Assembly: GCA_013076295.1 (NCBI GenBank)
Contig: RQOL01000466.1
Coordinates: 5,127,080 to 5,191,079, forward strand
Source of the DNA: Sanderia malayensis
Lineage: Eukaryota; Cnidaria; Scyphozoa; Semaeostomeae; Pelagiidae
DNA length: 64,000 nt
Direction of reading: 5' to 3'
Shown piece by piece: positions 45,712-57,593 of this stretch (position 1 is its first letter; every line of letters begins with the position of its first letter). The notes beneath the pieces were generated by a model, which was given only the letters and a program-made list of their open reading frames with translations, ran no database searches and was not told the DNA's origin. Made by a program: the position numbers and the translations under genes.

Positions 45712-47370
45712 AAATGTAAAACTACGCGTTTAAAAAGCCTGTACAAATTAAGTAGCTCGAGGTAAACAAAAAACGTAGATGCACATAGTTGTCTGATTAC
45801 AAAGATGCATAACATTTCACAAGTTTAGTACTAAATTTTAGTTATTTATAAATTGCTGAAAGTTGATTATAATTATACAACACTGTGGATTAAAGACAAC
45901 ATTTCAAGATGAAACTTATATGCATAGCGAAGATTTAACATTATAAATATTAGGCTTGCTGTCTTGTTGTATGCAGCAAAATCTTATTCATGGGTGCTTG
46001 TGTAAATTATTTGATTTCATTTCTGTAGATGTTGTTCTTTTTAATGACAAAATCAAGAAGGGAGAAATTTGCTTCTTATTAATTTATCCAAATACTTTTA
46101 TCGCCATACGTAGATCACAGGCTGCTTGCTACTAAATATATTGTTGTAAATTTTAGGCAACCATATGTAGTTCAGAATATTTCTTACATCGTATTTCAAC
46201 GGCTCCGTCATAAACGTTTTCCACAGTCCACACAAAGACCCTGACATTTTTTCCATTTAGAGACTTAGCTTCAACTTTAACATTGAAAATAGTTGCTCTT
46301 GTTGCCACTTTCAAATGTTAGCTTTTCTGTGTCGACACGGGAAAGAAACGTTTTCAAAAAGTTGCGCTTTGAAAAACTGTTTTAAAAGTTTGCGTTCTCA
46401 GTTACAGAGTTACGTAGCTATGGAAAGGAGTCGACGGGAAGGCAAATAAACTGTGGCAGTTTTATTTGAAAACGTAGACAAGGCCTTAAAGTTATGTGTA
46501 CCTGCTGGAGCTCACGGTAGCGCAATATCTAAAAGTCTAGGATATTACGAAGGTGTTTGGCAAAAGCAAAACAACTTTAATCGGCGCTGTCAAGCCTTGC
46601 GAAAGTTTTGAAAGAAATAAAGATTGATTAGCCAGCCATATTTGAACCAAGAAAGTCAATCAATGAAACTTGTATTTTTCATGTCCCGAGAGACTTGAAG
46701 CTAAAAGTTGTTTTCTGATAAAGACTTTTTAGCCAACCGCAATCCATTGTTGCAAGACGAATCAACAACAAGATAGCAGAGTTGCAAGGAATACTTTTCA
46801 TTCAAGCTAATTCCTTTATTCTGCTCTGAAAATTTTGTCAACACACAGTAACAATTCTTCATTATTATAATGTGAGATATGTAAATGTATCATTAAGAAG
46901 AAATATCAATAACAAGAAGGCAAAGTTAAGTGCTGTGGTGCTCTATAATTTTAGATTTTACTTGGAGTTCTTGTATTTATTTCAAGCAAGCAGAAATCCA
47001 ATCATCGGATTGGATTTTTACTTGATCTGTACAAATCCAAGAACAACCCAGTTTGTTAACTAAAAAACAAACTGGGTTGTTCTTGGACTTCTCTTCTTAT
47101 TTGACTTCAATACATACTTTATTATTGGTAAGCTGGCAACATTCATTACTGAATTACTTTTGAACTCACGCGCCTGCGCAACTCGGCCACGCAGTGACAG
47201 ATGCACAGGGATTCAAAGTTGTCACTTGACTTGACATCGAATGAAACAAAATCACGCGAAGAGACGACAGTCTGCCATTGAAAGACACGTGTACATTGGA
47301 AAATATGTTTTAGCAGTCAATATAATATCACGATTCTTCTTTTCTACAAGAAAAGGACGTCTTATCAGTG
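45712..47370. other. intergenic region between Dlx-B and the PDIA5-like gene
   Basis: Contains the 3' UTR of Dlx-B, the strong hairpin at 47037-47086, and a CGCGCCTGCGC-like motif at 47168-47178 about 200 bp before the next start codon. No further gene is seen. Confidence 0.5.
47037..47086. repeat. perfect 21-bp inverted repeat (hairpin)
   Basis: CCAAGAACAACCCAGTTTGT plus T (47037-47057) is followed by an 8-base spacer and its exact complement (47066-47086). A smaller inverted repeat, AATCCAATCATCGGATTGGATT, precedes it at about 46994. No coding context; it may be a decayed element end or a fold-back structure. Confidence 0.8.
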
Positions 47371-50300
47371 ATGGCAAAATTTCCTATAAGCTGTTTGTTA
47401 GTTTTTTTATCGTTAAATGTAAGCGACCCAACTTTATATTTTCACTTGCAACTTTGAAACTTTCTATCTGAATATTATTCTCACTTTTGCTGTCGTGTCC
47501 TCATTAACTCTGCTCTGATTTAACACAGGAAGGTAAATGCTTTGTCTCTATTTCCCGTTCCAACACACCCCTGCCCCTGCCCGCTACTTAAGTTACGCTT
47601 TTTAACTGAAGATCTGCGTTTACGATTTTCATAAGGCAGGGCTGATCAAATTGAAATATATATTCACAAAGTGTAATGTATTTTTTAAACTTGCTTCTTC
47701 AGATAATCTGCCTGGAAGGAAAGCTGAATTTGAAAAGTATACATGGTGTCTATGAGACAAAAGCATTTAAAAAAGTTTTGAAAACCCATACTAATGTCCT
47801 TGTTGTCTTTTCCAAGGATGGTAAAAATGCTTTCTATTTTATTACACTCAAAATTTATTGGATTTATTTGAAGTTGAGTTTCCTTGATTGAAAATCAATT
47901 TCTTTGATTGCAAGTATGTAATAATATTTTCTGCTCTTTTCTGCCAGATAAATCGGCCATTGAAACTATAAAATGGACAGAAAGTGTTGCAAAAGACATA
48001 AAAGGAAAAGGAACTATTGTATATGTTAATTGTGGGTATGTATTATTAGCTATTCGCTGTTTGTATCTGTTAAATGCTTTGCAGTTAAAAGATCTATACA
48101 GTAAAATCCAGGGGTGTGGGAAGCATCTGAAAGTTGGGGGGGAGGGGCTTTGCAGGTTAAAACAGGGAACATGAGCAGACCTAGGTAACTCACTTTTGGA
48201 TTTTAAAGGGGCACTTTTGCATAGTTTGCCAAAAAGGTGCAGCCATGACCTCTCTGGCCCTTCCTAGTGCCTATGTCCCAGGTATAATCCTGATAACTTG
48301 AACCTCCAAGGGACCCATCAGAGTTCATAAGTGTTTGAGCTATCAAGGTTAGAAAGTACAAGCAAAGATTTCATGTGCAATACAAATTTGTATACTGTGT
48401 ATATAGTTTTACATTGGACTTTGCTTTGTATCAAAACAAAATTTTGATCTGATATAAAGCAAGTTACTTTACTTCGCAGACATTCTTGTTAAATGCTGCT
48501 TTTTTGTTTCAGGGAAGACAAGGAGAGTAGGAAATTATGCAAAAAATATAAAACAAGTCCAAAGCCGATCATCTTGAAGCATTATAAGTATGTTTTCCAA
48601 CTAGTGTAATAGCCTGAAGGGTTAATCTTTTTTTGAAGAGTTTATCTTTTCTTAATGAGTTGATGCAACCCTTCTTTGCAAATCTCTTTGCTAACATGGC
48701 TACCTTCTATTTACAGAGATGGAAGCTTTCATAAAGACTACGACAGAAAAAGCAATCAAAAAGTATTTCGTGAATGTCCAGAATCATTTATTAATATTTA
48801 TTTATTTATTATTAATTAATATTGCAAACTAATGTGAATTTATGAGTGGACAATGATAGTTGATATTATCATTTTTATTTCAAGTCTTTGCTGAATTTCA
48901 TGAAGAATCCAACTGGTGATATACCATGGGAAGAAGACACAACTGCAAAGGATGTTGTCCATGTTAATTCCGAACAGGTTTGTAATTGAAGTTTTGTTCT
49001 GTGCTTTCTTTTGCCCTCATTTTAAGACTCATTATTTGATTTTTTGATTTTCAAGTGAAATCTTACACCTATCTCTTTCTATACCCAATTAGGAGTTAAT
49101 AAAGTTGAGAAGAAAAGAAAAGGGTGCTCTGCTGCTGATGTTTTATGCTCCTTGTAAGTTATGCGACAGAGCTTCTCAGTTGGAATTATAGTAGCAAATT
49201 GTCATTTTCTATCAAATCTTTGTACATAGGGCTAAAAAATTGAGAGTAAATAACAACGTGAATATTGGGTATTTTCTTGTTATTTATTTATTATTTAAAG
49301 TAATATCATTATGATTACATTATCACATAAAGGTTTCATCATTATTTGATATCATGTAATCAGATTTGATGTGCATAGATTCAAGCATCTAATTCTAATT
49401 TATTATTGGTTTATCTTTCTTCTTTTGTCAGGGTGTGGACATTGTAAAAGACTCAAGCCGGAGTTTGCTGCGGCAGCCTCTCAGGCCAAGGGAAAAGCAG
49501 TATGTTTCATTTCATTACTATAGTATTTTTCAATCATATATAACCCTGCTCTCTCCATTGGTGCAAGATGCAATTGTGTACACAGTGTCATGACCTGTAT
49601 AAGTGCTCAGGAGCATGTCAATGTTTTCAGAATGTTTCTGGATTTGATGTATATTTTTGATTAAGAAAGGAAGATTACATTGATGTGAATTCTTTATCAT
49701 CTTGGTCTGCTAAAAAGTCTACTAATTATAGCCAGGAGCATTGCCAATTGATTTAGATACAAAATGTGCTTGTTTTTCAGGTACTTGGTGGACTTGATTG
49801 TGACAGGCCAGAGCTGATGGGAGTGAGAGAACAATTTAACATCTCAGGATATCCAACACTGATTTATTTCGAGTAAGCTACAATTTTGATTTGTTTAGTT
49901 TTCCAGCCTGTTTCTCATTTCTTTTATTATTATTACTATTATTATTATTATAATTGTTAATCGAATTAAATGGTAATTGCAGAGGTGGAGAACAGAAGTA
50001 TGGCTACGGTGGGAAATATACAAAGGAAGGAATACTAGAATGGCTATCAAAGTAAGAATGCATTTGTGAATCTCCTGTGGTCATCTTTCTTTCTTTGTAG
50101 GTAGTTTGAAGGTACGATTGAATCCCGTCAAGTCGGGCCTACCAGGGGATAATTGGTCCAACTTTTGAAAGAATTTTCGACTTAAGCGAGTATTTTCGTA
50201 AGGGAATACAGTGGGAATTTAAATCAGGCCGACTTAGTGAAAGTTCGAGGTATTCCGAGCATGATTTAACAACGTTCGTATGAGTATTTTCAAACACTTC

Positions 50301-53300
50301 GGAGCATATCAATGTTTTTTAGTATGCTTCAGGTTTTGTTGCACATTTTCAGTTGAAGAGTGGAGATAATACAATTGTGAATTGTTTATCATTTCAGTCC
50401 TAAGCCTGTTGACGAGACTGCGCAGTCTTCCGAGGAAGAATGGAAAGACCAACCAAGCGATGTTCTTCATTTAACAGCTGATAACTTCGATGCAACTATT
50501 GCTAACCCCTCAGTTCTTGTCATGTTCTATGCTCCTTGTAAGTTCAGCTGTATTTCCTTCTAAGTAGACCTTTTGGAAGTGCATATACTCCACGACCGTC
50601 ATTAATTGCTATTGTTGGGTTCGATAGAGGAGTTATTGGACTTTTTTTAGTATAATTTAGTATAAGAGGAGTTATTAGTATATTACTCTGTTTTAGGGTG
50701 CGGACATTGCAAGAACATGAAACCAGAATACGTTGAAGCAGCGAAGATGTTGAAGGAGGAGAAGGTGAGTTATTTTATAAAATTTCCTACTTTTTTTATG
50801 TAATCTGTTGTTGTTGCTAATGTTGCTGTGTTGCGTGTCTCGCGTTGTAAATCATTAAACTCACTGCATTGCGTCCCTGTGGTGCGTTCGTTGGACAACT
50901 GCGAACACGAGTCTCGATTTGCTCAAAATCGAGACTTGTGCAACACGTCTAGTAGTTGATGTGGTTATTTTTGTTTTAGATTGACGCTATCCTTGCGGCT
51001 GTTGATTGCACGAAAGAGCGTGGATTGGCCGAGAAGTATGAGATCTCCGGGTTTCCATCAGGTTTGCTATGTTGCTTTTCTTTAATGTGACACGAAGCAC
51101 TATATTATCGGAGCCAATGGTGGTGCGTTAATGGAGCCTGATTTACACGAAATATGCTACTGTTGATATCATCTTTGACTAGACTCATTACATTGCGTCC
51201 TTGTGGCTCGCTCGTTTTGCTCGCTCGATTGTGGCGTGTGTGTGTGCTGAGCGAGTCACGAGTAAAGCACAGGGACGCAATGTACTGATAACAATCTTTG
51301 ACAGCAAGAACATAATGCTTGAATATTTTGTTTTTTTCAGTGAAATACTTCAGGTAAGTTGCCCGATTTTCATTTATATTTTGTTTGGCATACTTTACGT
51401 TCTTTTACTACAGACAGTAATAGTAGTAGTGATAGTAGTAATTGTAGTAGTAATAGTAGTAATAGTAGTAATAGTAGTAATAGTAGTAATAGTAGTATTA
51501 GTAGTAATTGTAGTGGTAATAGTAACAATAGTAGTAGTAATAGTAGTGCTAATGGTAGCAGTAGTTTATAAGATTTTTAGTAGTTTCTTAGTAGTAGATT
51601 ATTTATTTTTTTTATTATCTAACACTTTTCTTAGCAATGGTGAATTCAAATACAAAACAACGGTTCGAACTGCAGACACGATTGTGGAATTCATGAAGGA
51701 GTAGGTTGCTTACGTTCATTGAAAACTCACACTGCTTTTTCCTTTCCTAAGCAATTTCCATCTATTACAAACTCTGTATAAATTGGAACTCCATCTACAA
51801 AGGTGCTAGTGCGTTTCGTATATTCATGTTAAATGTGAATGATTTCTATGATCCAGTCCGAAAGAACCACCACCACCTCCACCACCAGATCGTCCTTGGC
51901 AAGAAACCTCTGGTGACAACATCCTCCATCTTGACGACTCAAATTTCAAAGATTCTCTTAAGAAACGAAAGCACGTGTTGGTCATGTTCTATGCCCCGTG
52001 TATGTATTTCGACAAGCGTCTTACCTCGTTTACGCCATTGTTTTTATTCGTATGCCGAGTATTGGCGGGGCAATTGAGAATTGATTTGCTCTTCTTGTTT
52101 TAACCAGGGTGCGGACATTGCAAGAATGCAAAGCCAGAGATCGAGAAAGCTGCGGAGGCGTTTGCCGACGACAGAAAGGTATTCACGATCCTCAATACAT
52201 GACTCAACTCCATCGTAACTCTTGAATCTCTAGCGAAATTCAAGTGAATAAGCTGTTATAATATTTCTGTTGTTGACAATCTGATTTACCAGGTCACGTT
52301 TGCTGGTGTCGATTGCACTGTTAATCAGCAGACATGCGAATTGTTTAAAGTCACTGGGTATGTGCTACTCTTCTCCTTCTATTGACGTTTATGTACCAAC
52401 AAGGTACTTATAACTTCATGCCATGGCAGTCATTTTGTTGAATGTAGATGTTGATTTTGCAGCTATCCTACGATACGATATTTCAATTACGGAAAGAAAA
52501 GTTTTGAATATCCTTCTGGAAGAAAGGTTTGTCAGTATTTGAACATTTATTGGCAATATAATTTATGCATAACATCTTTTATGGAAGTATTTTTCACTAA
52601 CCTTATGATCTTGTGGCAATATAGTATTAAAATAATCGTAAATTCAACGTAATTTTTATCCCATAAATTATGGCTGTTTTTTAGTTGATATATTGTCGGT
52701 GTTATTGCAGGCTGACGATTTCATAAATTTCATGAAAGATCCCAGAGAAGGGCCGCCCCCTCCTGCCCCAGAACCAGAGTGGTCAGATGTGCCAAGCAAA
52801 GTCAACCATCTTACCGATGATACATTTGAAACCTTTTTGAACGAGCATCAATCTGTCCTTGTCATGTTCTATGCTCCATGTAAGTCATTCCTTGCTGTTA
52901 GATGTTATCATTTGTTATCATTGTTATTATTATACTTTTATGTTATCATTTTTTATCATTGCTATTTTTATACAGTTATGTTACGATTTGTTGTTATTTT
53001 AAAGGCTTTTTAGATTATTGTCTGTCTATTCAGAAGCTCGCTTAAGCCTATGTCAGCTGGCAAATTTGAATGAGAGCTTGTTCCTGTACATGGTTGTGAT
53101 GAGAGCTCCTTGCGCCAAGTAATCCGCTATTCATCGATTTCAATATTTGAATTTCTATTTGATAGGGTGTGGACATTGCAAAGCCATGAAGCCAGCGTAT
53201 ACTGATGCTGCAGAAGAGTTATACAAACAAGGGGTAAGCCAGAATTTCACCCTCATGTCACCATCATTATCATAGATGTTGTCAATGCTGTCTTGCAGTT

Positions 53301-56300
53301 TCATTAGGTATTAATGGCATCGCACATTTCAGGCATCTGGTGTTCTGGCTGCTGTTGACTGCACAAAGAATGAAGCAGTGAGCAAGAAGTTTGACATCAA
53401 AGGATTTCCAACAAGTAAGTGTTATGAATTTCTATTCAATCGTACTTACCTTTTAGCATGTATATTAATTTATCATACAAGTAAGTAGCACTGTCGCAAA
53501 GCTTCTATTTCTTACTATTATATTTATTTGCTAATTTGCTAATTTTTTCTTTTTATTGCCACCAAAAAGTCAAATATTTCAGGTGCGTATTTCGATTACG
53601 TTTGTACTTTGTTCAACGTGATATATCTGACGTTGTATATCGTGAATACATATACTCTTCTCATATCCAATAATTTGTATTATTAAACTACACCCATCAC
53701 ATTATATTTCCTAACTGTTATGTGATTATATTGTGCAAACAGTAGTGTAGTGTAGTGCACCTGTTAGGCAATCTTAACGAAGCATAACATGAGAGTGTTG
53801 GTGCAAACTTATGAATGTTTCATTTCAGTGGTGGAAAAGACGTGATGAAATACAAAGAATCGAGGACCAAAGAGAGCATTGTGAAGTTCATGTTAAAGTA
53901 AGAATAGCGTGATGATTAATATAGTTCACCACATCACCGAAAGATACTTTGTACCGTACTTTATAATGATACGTCACTGTCATGCTTAACTCGGTTGTGG
54001 ATAGATGCAGAGCTTTCTATCAATTATTTATCACGTTCCTTCATCTGCTGTCCATTCTTATGTTGGTCTTTGTTTTATCTATTTCAGTTCTGGTAAAAGT
54101 GCAACTCCGTCCACGTCTGAATGGGAAGATGGATTTGCTCGTTCGCTGACATCTGAAACATTTGACGAATATGCCAAGGATAAAGATGACTTGTTGGTCA
54201 TGTTCTATGCACCTTGTAAGCTTTATTGTCCCTTAGCAGCATTTTTGATTGTCTGTTTTCTCTTTACTACTGCCACTACTATTGTTACTACTACTAATTC
54301 TACTACTATGGATGCTACTGCTACTACTACTAGTATTATTTCTACTACTTCTACCACCTCTACCACAATTGCTACAATTGCTACTACTACTAGTTTTACT
54401 ACTATTGTTGCTACTACTACTACTGCAATGGCTACTACTATTACTACTACCACTATTACTACTACTACTATTGCTGCTACTACTCATGTTACTGCTGCTA
54501 CTATTGTCTTAATTACCAAGTCTTGTTTCACCTGAAGGGTGTGGTTACTGTCAATCAATGAAGCCAGCCTTTTTTGAAGCTGCCAAAGTCTTAAGTGAAT
54601 CAATGGTAAGAAGACATGATTAAACATAGATTCAATTTACTTATCGTTTGTATCAATTTCATTTCCATCAATCCATGTTGCTACTATACGCGTTTTCTCC
54701 ATCTGTGGCGATAATGGTGGCTCAAACGTTAACATTAACGATATTTCTATCAATTTTTTACAGCCAAAAGCTGCCCTGGCATTGGTAGATTGTACAGCGC
54801 ATGCTACTCTGGCTGAACGATTCAAAATAAGAGGATATCCAACACGTAATTATCCATTCCTTTATTATCGAAATCAAATATAAAGTTAAGCTTTTAAAGC
54901 TAAGCAGCCTTTCGAGGCTCAATATTTAACTATATGCTCGGCTTATGTTTATATTATAATATATTAGCATATTTCATAATATATTATAATGATTTCGCTG
55001 AAAGAATTTTCTATTTATCATTTCAGTTAAGTTCTTCAGGTAAGCATTTTTGAGATGTATTAGATTAAAGGCCATTTTAACCTACAGATCTAAGTAGAAA
55101 AAATATTATATAGTTTTTTTATAAACAATAAAGAGGGAAGTTTTGTGAAATTCAACCTTTATATATCGAGAGGTACTGACAAATGATGTCGTTTTTTTAC
55201 AGCAAAGGCAAACATGTTGCTGACTATGAAGATGGGCGAAACATTGACGACATTCTTACCTTCATGGAAAGGTAACGACGTGATATTGCAGTAGAATCTC
55301 CACACACCTCTGGGATAGATGATTTTGGCCGTTGTTGAGAGGTGTTCGTTTTATGGAGGTTGCTTTTGTAGAGAAGTGACCAATTCTGGAAACCTCTCTA
55401 CAGGACTTAAATATTTGTCCGTCGAGAGGTGTTTTAATTAAAGCTCCATGTGATATAAATACAGTAGAACCTCCATATAACGGACACCATTGGGACCAAC
55501 ATTTTTGGTGTCCGTTGCATAGGGGTTGCATTTGCAAAGAGATGATCAATTTTGACAAGATTTTGAACGAGAAAATGTGGCCGTTGTTCAGAGGTGTCCG
55601 CTGTATAGAGGTGTCCGTTAATGGAGGTGCCCGCTGTATAGAGGTGTACGTTAATGGAGGTTCCACTGTGACCATTTAGACTAGAAATCCAGTTGACTCA
55701 ATTAGGGTGTAGGTAGTTTTATCACTTGCTTCGTGGCAGCAGTGACCAGAGTATTCAATTGTGAATTCGTTATATTCTGATTCACATTTTATCCACCTTG
55801 ATTATTCAGAAACAATAAAGGTGATAAAAGAGTTCCATCTATCGACAAAATCAAGTGGAAAGAATGGAAGAGCTCCGTCGTTCACGTGAATGCACACGAT
55901 ATTGACTCACTCCTTCAACAACAACAACACGTATTGGTCATGTTCCATAGTCAAGGTACGTTTTCATTATTTTGTTAATTGAATATTGCATGCTCGATTA
56001 TCTTCTGATTTGACACTGGTCATGTCGCCATGGAATTTCAAAGAGAGGCAACTTCAAAAGGCAACTGACCCCGTGAGCTAATATTTCCAGGTTGTCATAA
56101 TCATAATTAGGATTGAACTGCAATAGGAGACGAAAATATTGAGACCCTTGCGACGTTTACAGTGGAGCTTCCATCAACAGACACCTCTATACAACAGACA
56201 TCTCTTTACAAGGGACAATATCATTGGTCCCAATGGTGTCCGTTCTATGGAGGTTCTACTGTACAATCTTTGTACGTATCCTCCACACCCCCGAACAATG

Positions 56301-57105
56301 TTGTCTCTAATACAATATTGACAACAATTTTTTGCACTATGATCACAAGGGACTGCTTGAGAGGACCGCATTGTTTTAGGGGAAATTGGGGGGAGGGGGT
56401 AATAAAGCCCACGAAATTCGTATGTTCAAGCCTTTTTTCGTAATTTTACAAATGTGCCATAAGGATTTTTGTCTTTCATTGCACCCTTGTCTTACCTACC
56501 TTTGCTATAATGTATCTGATTATTTCTTAGATTGTGAAGCATGTCTTCGAGTGAGAAGTAATTACACGAGAGCTGCCTCGCGACTTTCTGATAAAGCGAT
56601 CACATTTGCTGCCTTTGATTGTGATGACGATAAAGGTATGTAAACCAAATCAACTTTGCAGCATTTTGCATACTAAGCAGATAAAAGAGACTGCAAATGT
56701 CAAGCGAAAGTTTATGTAATAAATTGTTTTCGTTTCCATATTGCCCATATTGATATTTCTGTCATCACAGAGTAGAAGCAAGAAAGTAGACTAAGTTCTT
56801 TGTTACTCCGAGTTTCATGCTTCTGCATTCATCAGACAGTCTATTGCTCTGTACTTCTGTACATCGAACACTGTGATGTCAGTGTAGATATTACGCATCT
56901 ATAGATATTTCTGTCATTATGATTATTTGCTGTTTCTGTTTTTCTTGTAGACTATTGCAAGAAAAATAAGGTCCAGGATCTTCCTGTTGGTAAATATTTC
57001 AAGAAAGGAGAGTTTGTCACTGATATTGTTGTGGGCGAATCCTCTTCTGCTGACTTCTTCGTCGATTTTGTTAAAAAGAATGCTTTTGCAAAAGAAGAAT
57101 TATGA
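47371..57105 (+). CDS. PDIA5-like multi-thioredoxin disulfide isomerase, 32 exons
   Basis: Exons: 47371-47418, 47703-47820, 47948-48035, 48513-48587, 48717-48762, 48885-48977, 49093-49153, 49432-49499, 49781-49872, 49983-50051, 50398-50537, 50697-50764, 50980-51061, 51341-51353, 51635-51700, 51857-51999, 52108-52178, 52293-52357, 52463-52526, 52711-52879, 53166-53233, 53333-53414, 53570-53582, 53829-53897, 54088-54215, 54538-54605, 54764-54845, 55027-55039, 55203-55271, 55810-55955, 56531-56635, 56951-57105. Every join keeps frame; 878 residues. Signal peptide 1-16, a non-catalytic thioredoxin-fold domain, then WCGHC at 177, 300, 424 and 547, WCGYC at 667, and a sixth module with CEAC at 794. 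MFYAPW and cis-Pro (FPT/YPT) blocks recur. The end is KEEL, an ER-retrieval signal also found on human PDIA5 as I recall. It should catalyse disulfide exchange in the ER. Human PDIA5 is about 519 residues with three catalytic motifs, so this protein is expanded. Confidence 0.9.
51416..51568. repeat. (TAG)n-rich microsatellite in a PDIA5-like intron
   Basis: About 150 bp of interrupted TAGTAA/TAGTAG triplets, lying between the 13-nt exon at 51341-51353 and the exon at 51635. Long frames across it are artefacts of triplet repetition. Confidence 0.9.
54264..54505. repeat. (CTA)n-rich microsatellite filling a PDIA5-like intron
   Basis: About 240 bp of interrupted ACTACT/TACTAC triplets, which is most of the 322-bp intron between exons 54088-54215 and 54538-54605. 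It is the complement class of the TAG repeat three kilobases upstream. Apparent Leu-rich, Ser-rich and Thr-rich frames here are not genes. Confidence 0.9.
55462..55668. mobile_element. pogo-like miniature element (GTAGAACCTCCATA family)
   Basis: Left end CAGTAGAACCTCCATATAAC, right end TTAATGGAGGTTCCACTG, with TA on the left (55460-55461) and TG on the right. The interior repeats GGTGTCCGTT/AGAGGTGTCCG. A left-half copy lies at 55289-55370 in the same intron. Confidence 0.78.
56160..56261. mobile_element. short copy of the same pogo-like family, TA-flanked
   Basis: CAGTGGAGCTTCCATCAACA at the left, TATGGAGGTTCTACTG at the right, TA at 56158-56159 and 56262-56263. Only 102 bp. It lies in the intron before the penultimate exon of the PDIA5-like gene. 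Confidence 0.78.
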
Positions 57106-57158
57106 ACAATGCTAAATTTGATATGATTTTAATTTTACTATTGCAATTGTACACCTAA

Positions 57159-57199
<41 letters not shown>
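57159..57199. repeat. (ATG)n microsatellite
   Basis: An uninterrupted run of about 13 ATG/GAT triplets 54 bp after the PDIA5-like stop codon, inside its presumed 3' UTR. Confidence 0.9.
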
Positions 57200-57593
57200 A
57201 ATGATCGTAATTGTGTTTATTCCATTTTTTTATCATTTTAAACGTTCCTGGGATGTTTCAGAATAGCAGATGAAAATAATTGATGAAGTTAATGAAACCT
57301 GTTGCATGAGTCCCAATTCTCATTGTTGGTTAGTACTCGCGCCTGCGTAATAGCCATCATTTGATTAGTCAATGGGCGTTGTCGAAGCGGAAATTACGGA
57401 GCTTCCTGGAGGACAATTGCGGAGGTCGATTACTGCGAAGGAGACTGGGTGAGGGCAAGAAGGCAGGGTCACTCACAATATCAGAAGCAGGAAGAGAAGA
57501 GATTTTCAATTTCACTTCACTTCTCTTTTAGTGCTATTCATATGGTATACTGAACATAAATAAACAACCATACGAGAATTGACACACACCAAG
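57200..57593 (+). promoter_or_regulatory. promoter region of the integrin alpha gene
   Basis: Nearly 400 bp between two same-strand genes. It carries TCGCGCCTGCG at 57337-57347, almost identical to ACGCGCCTGCG upstream of the PDIA5-like gene, plus a GGAAATTACGGAGCTTCC palindrome-like stretch near 57390. Function is inferred from position. Confidence 0.4.

Noticed and set aside
51201..51704. 167-codon frame rich in Val/Ile
   Set aside because: Most of it is translation of the TAG microsatellite; only the final part is a real PDIA5-like exon, in the same frame by chance.
54233..54512. Poly-Ser, poly-Leu and poly-Val frames
   Set aside because: They are the three readings of a CTA/TAG triplet repeat inside an intron.
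55262..55675. 137-codon minus-strand frame with repeated PPLTDTSIQR words
   Set aside because: It is translation through pogo-like miniature elements; the repeated words mirror their TCCATTAACGG repeats.
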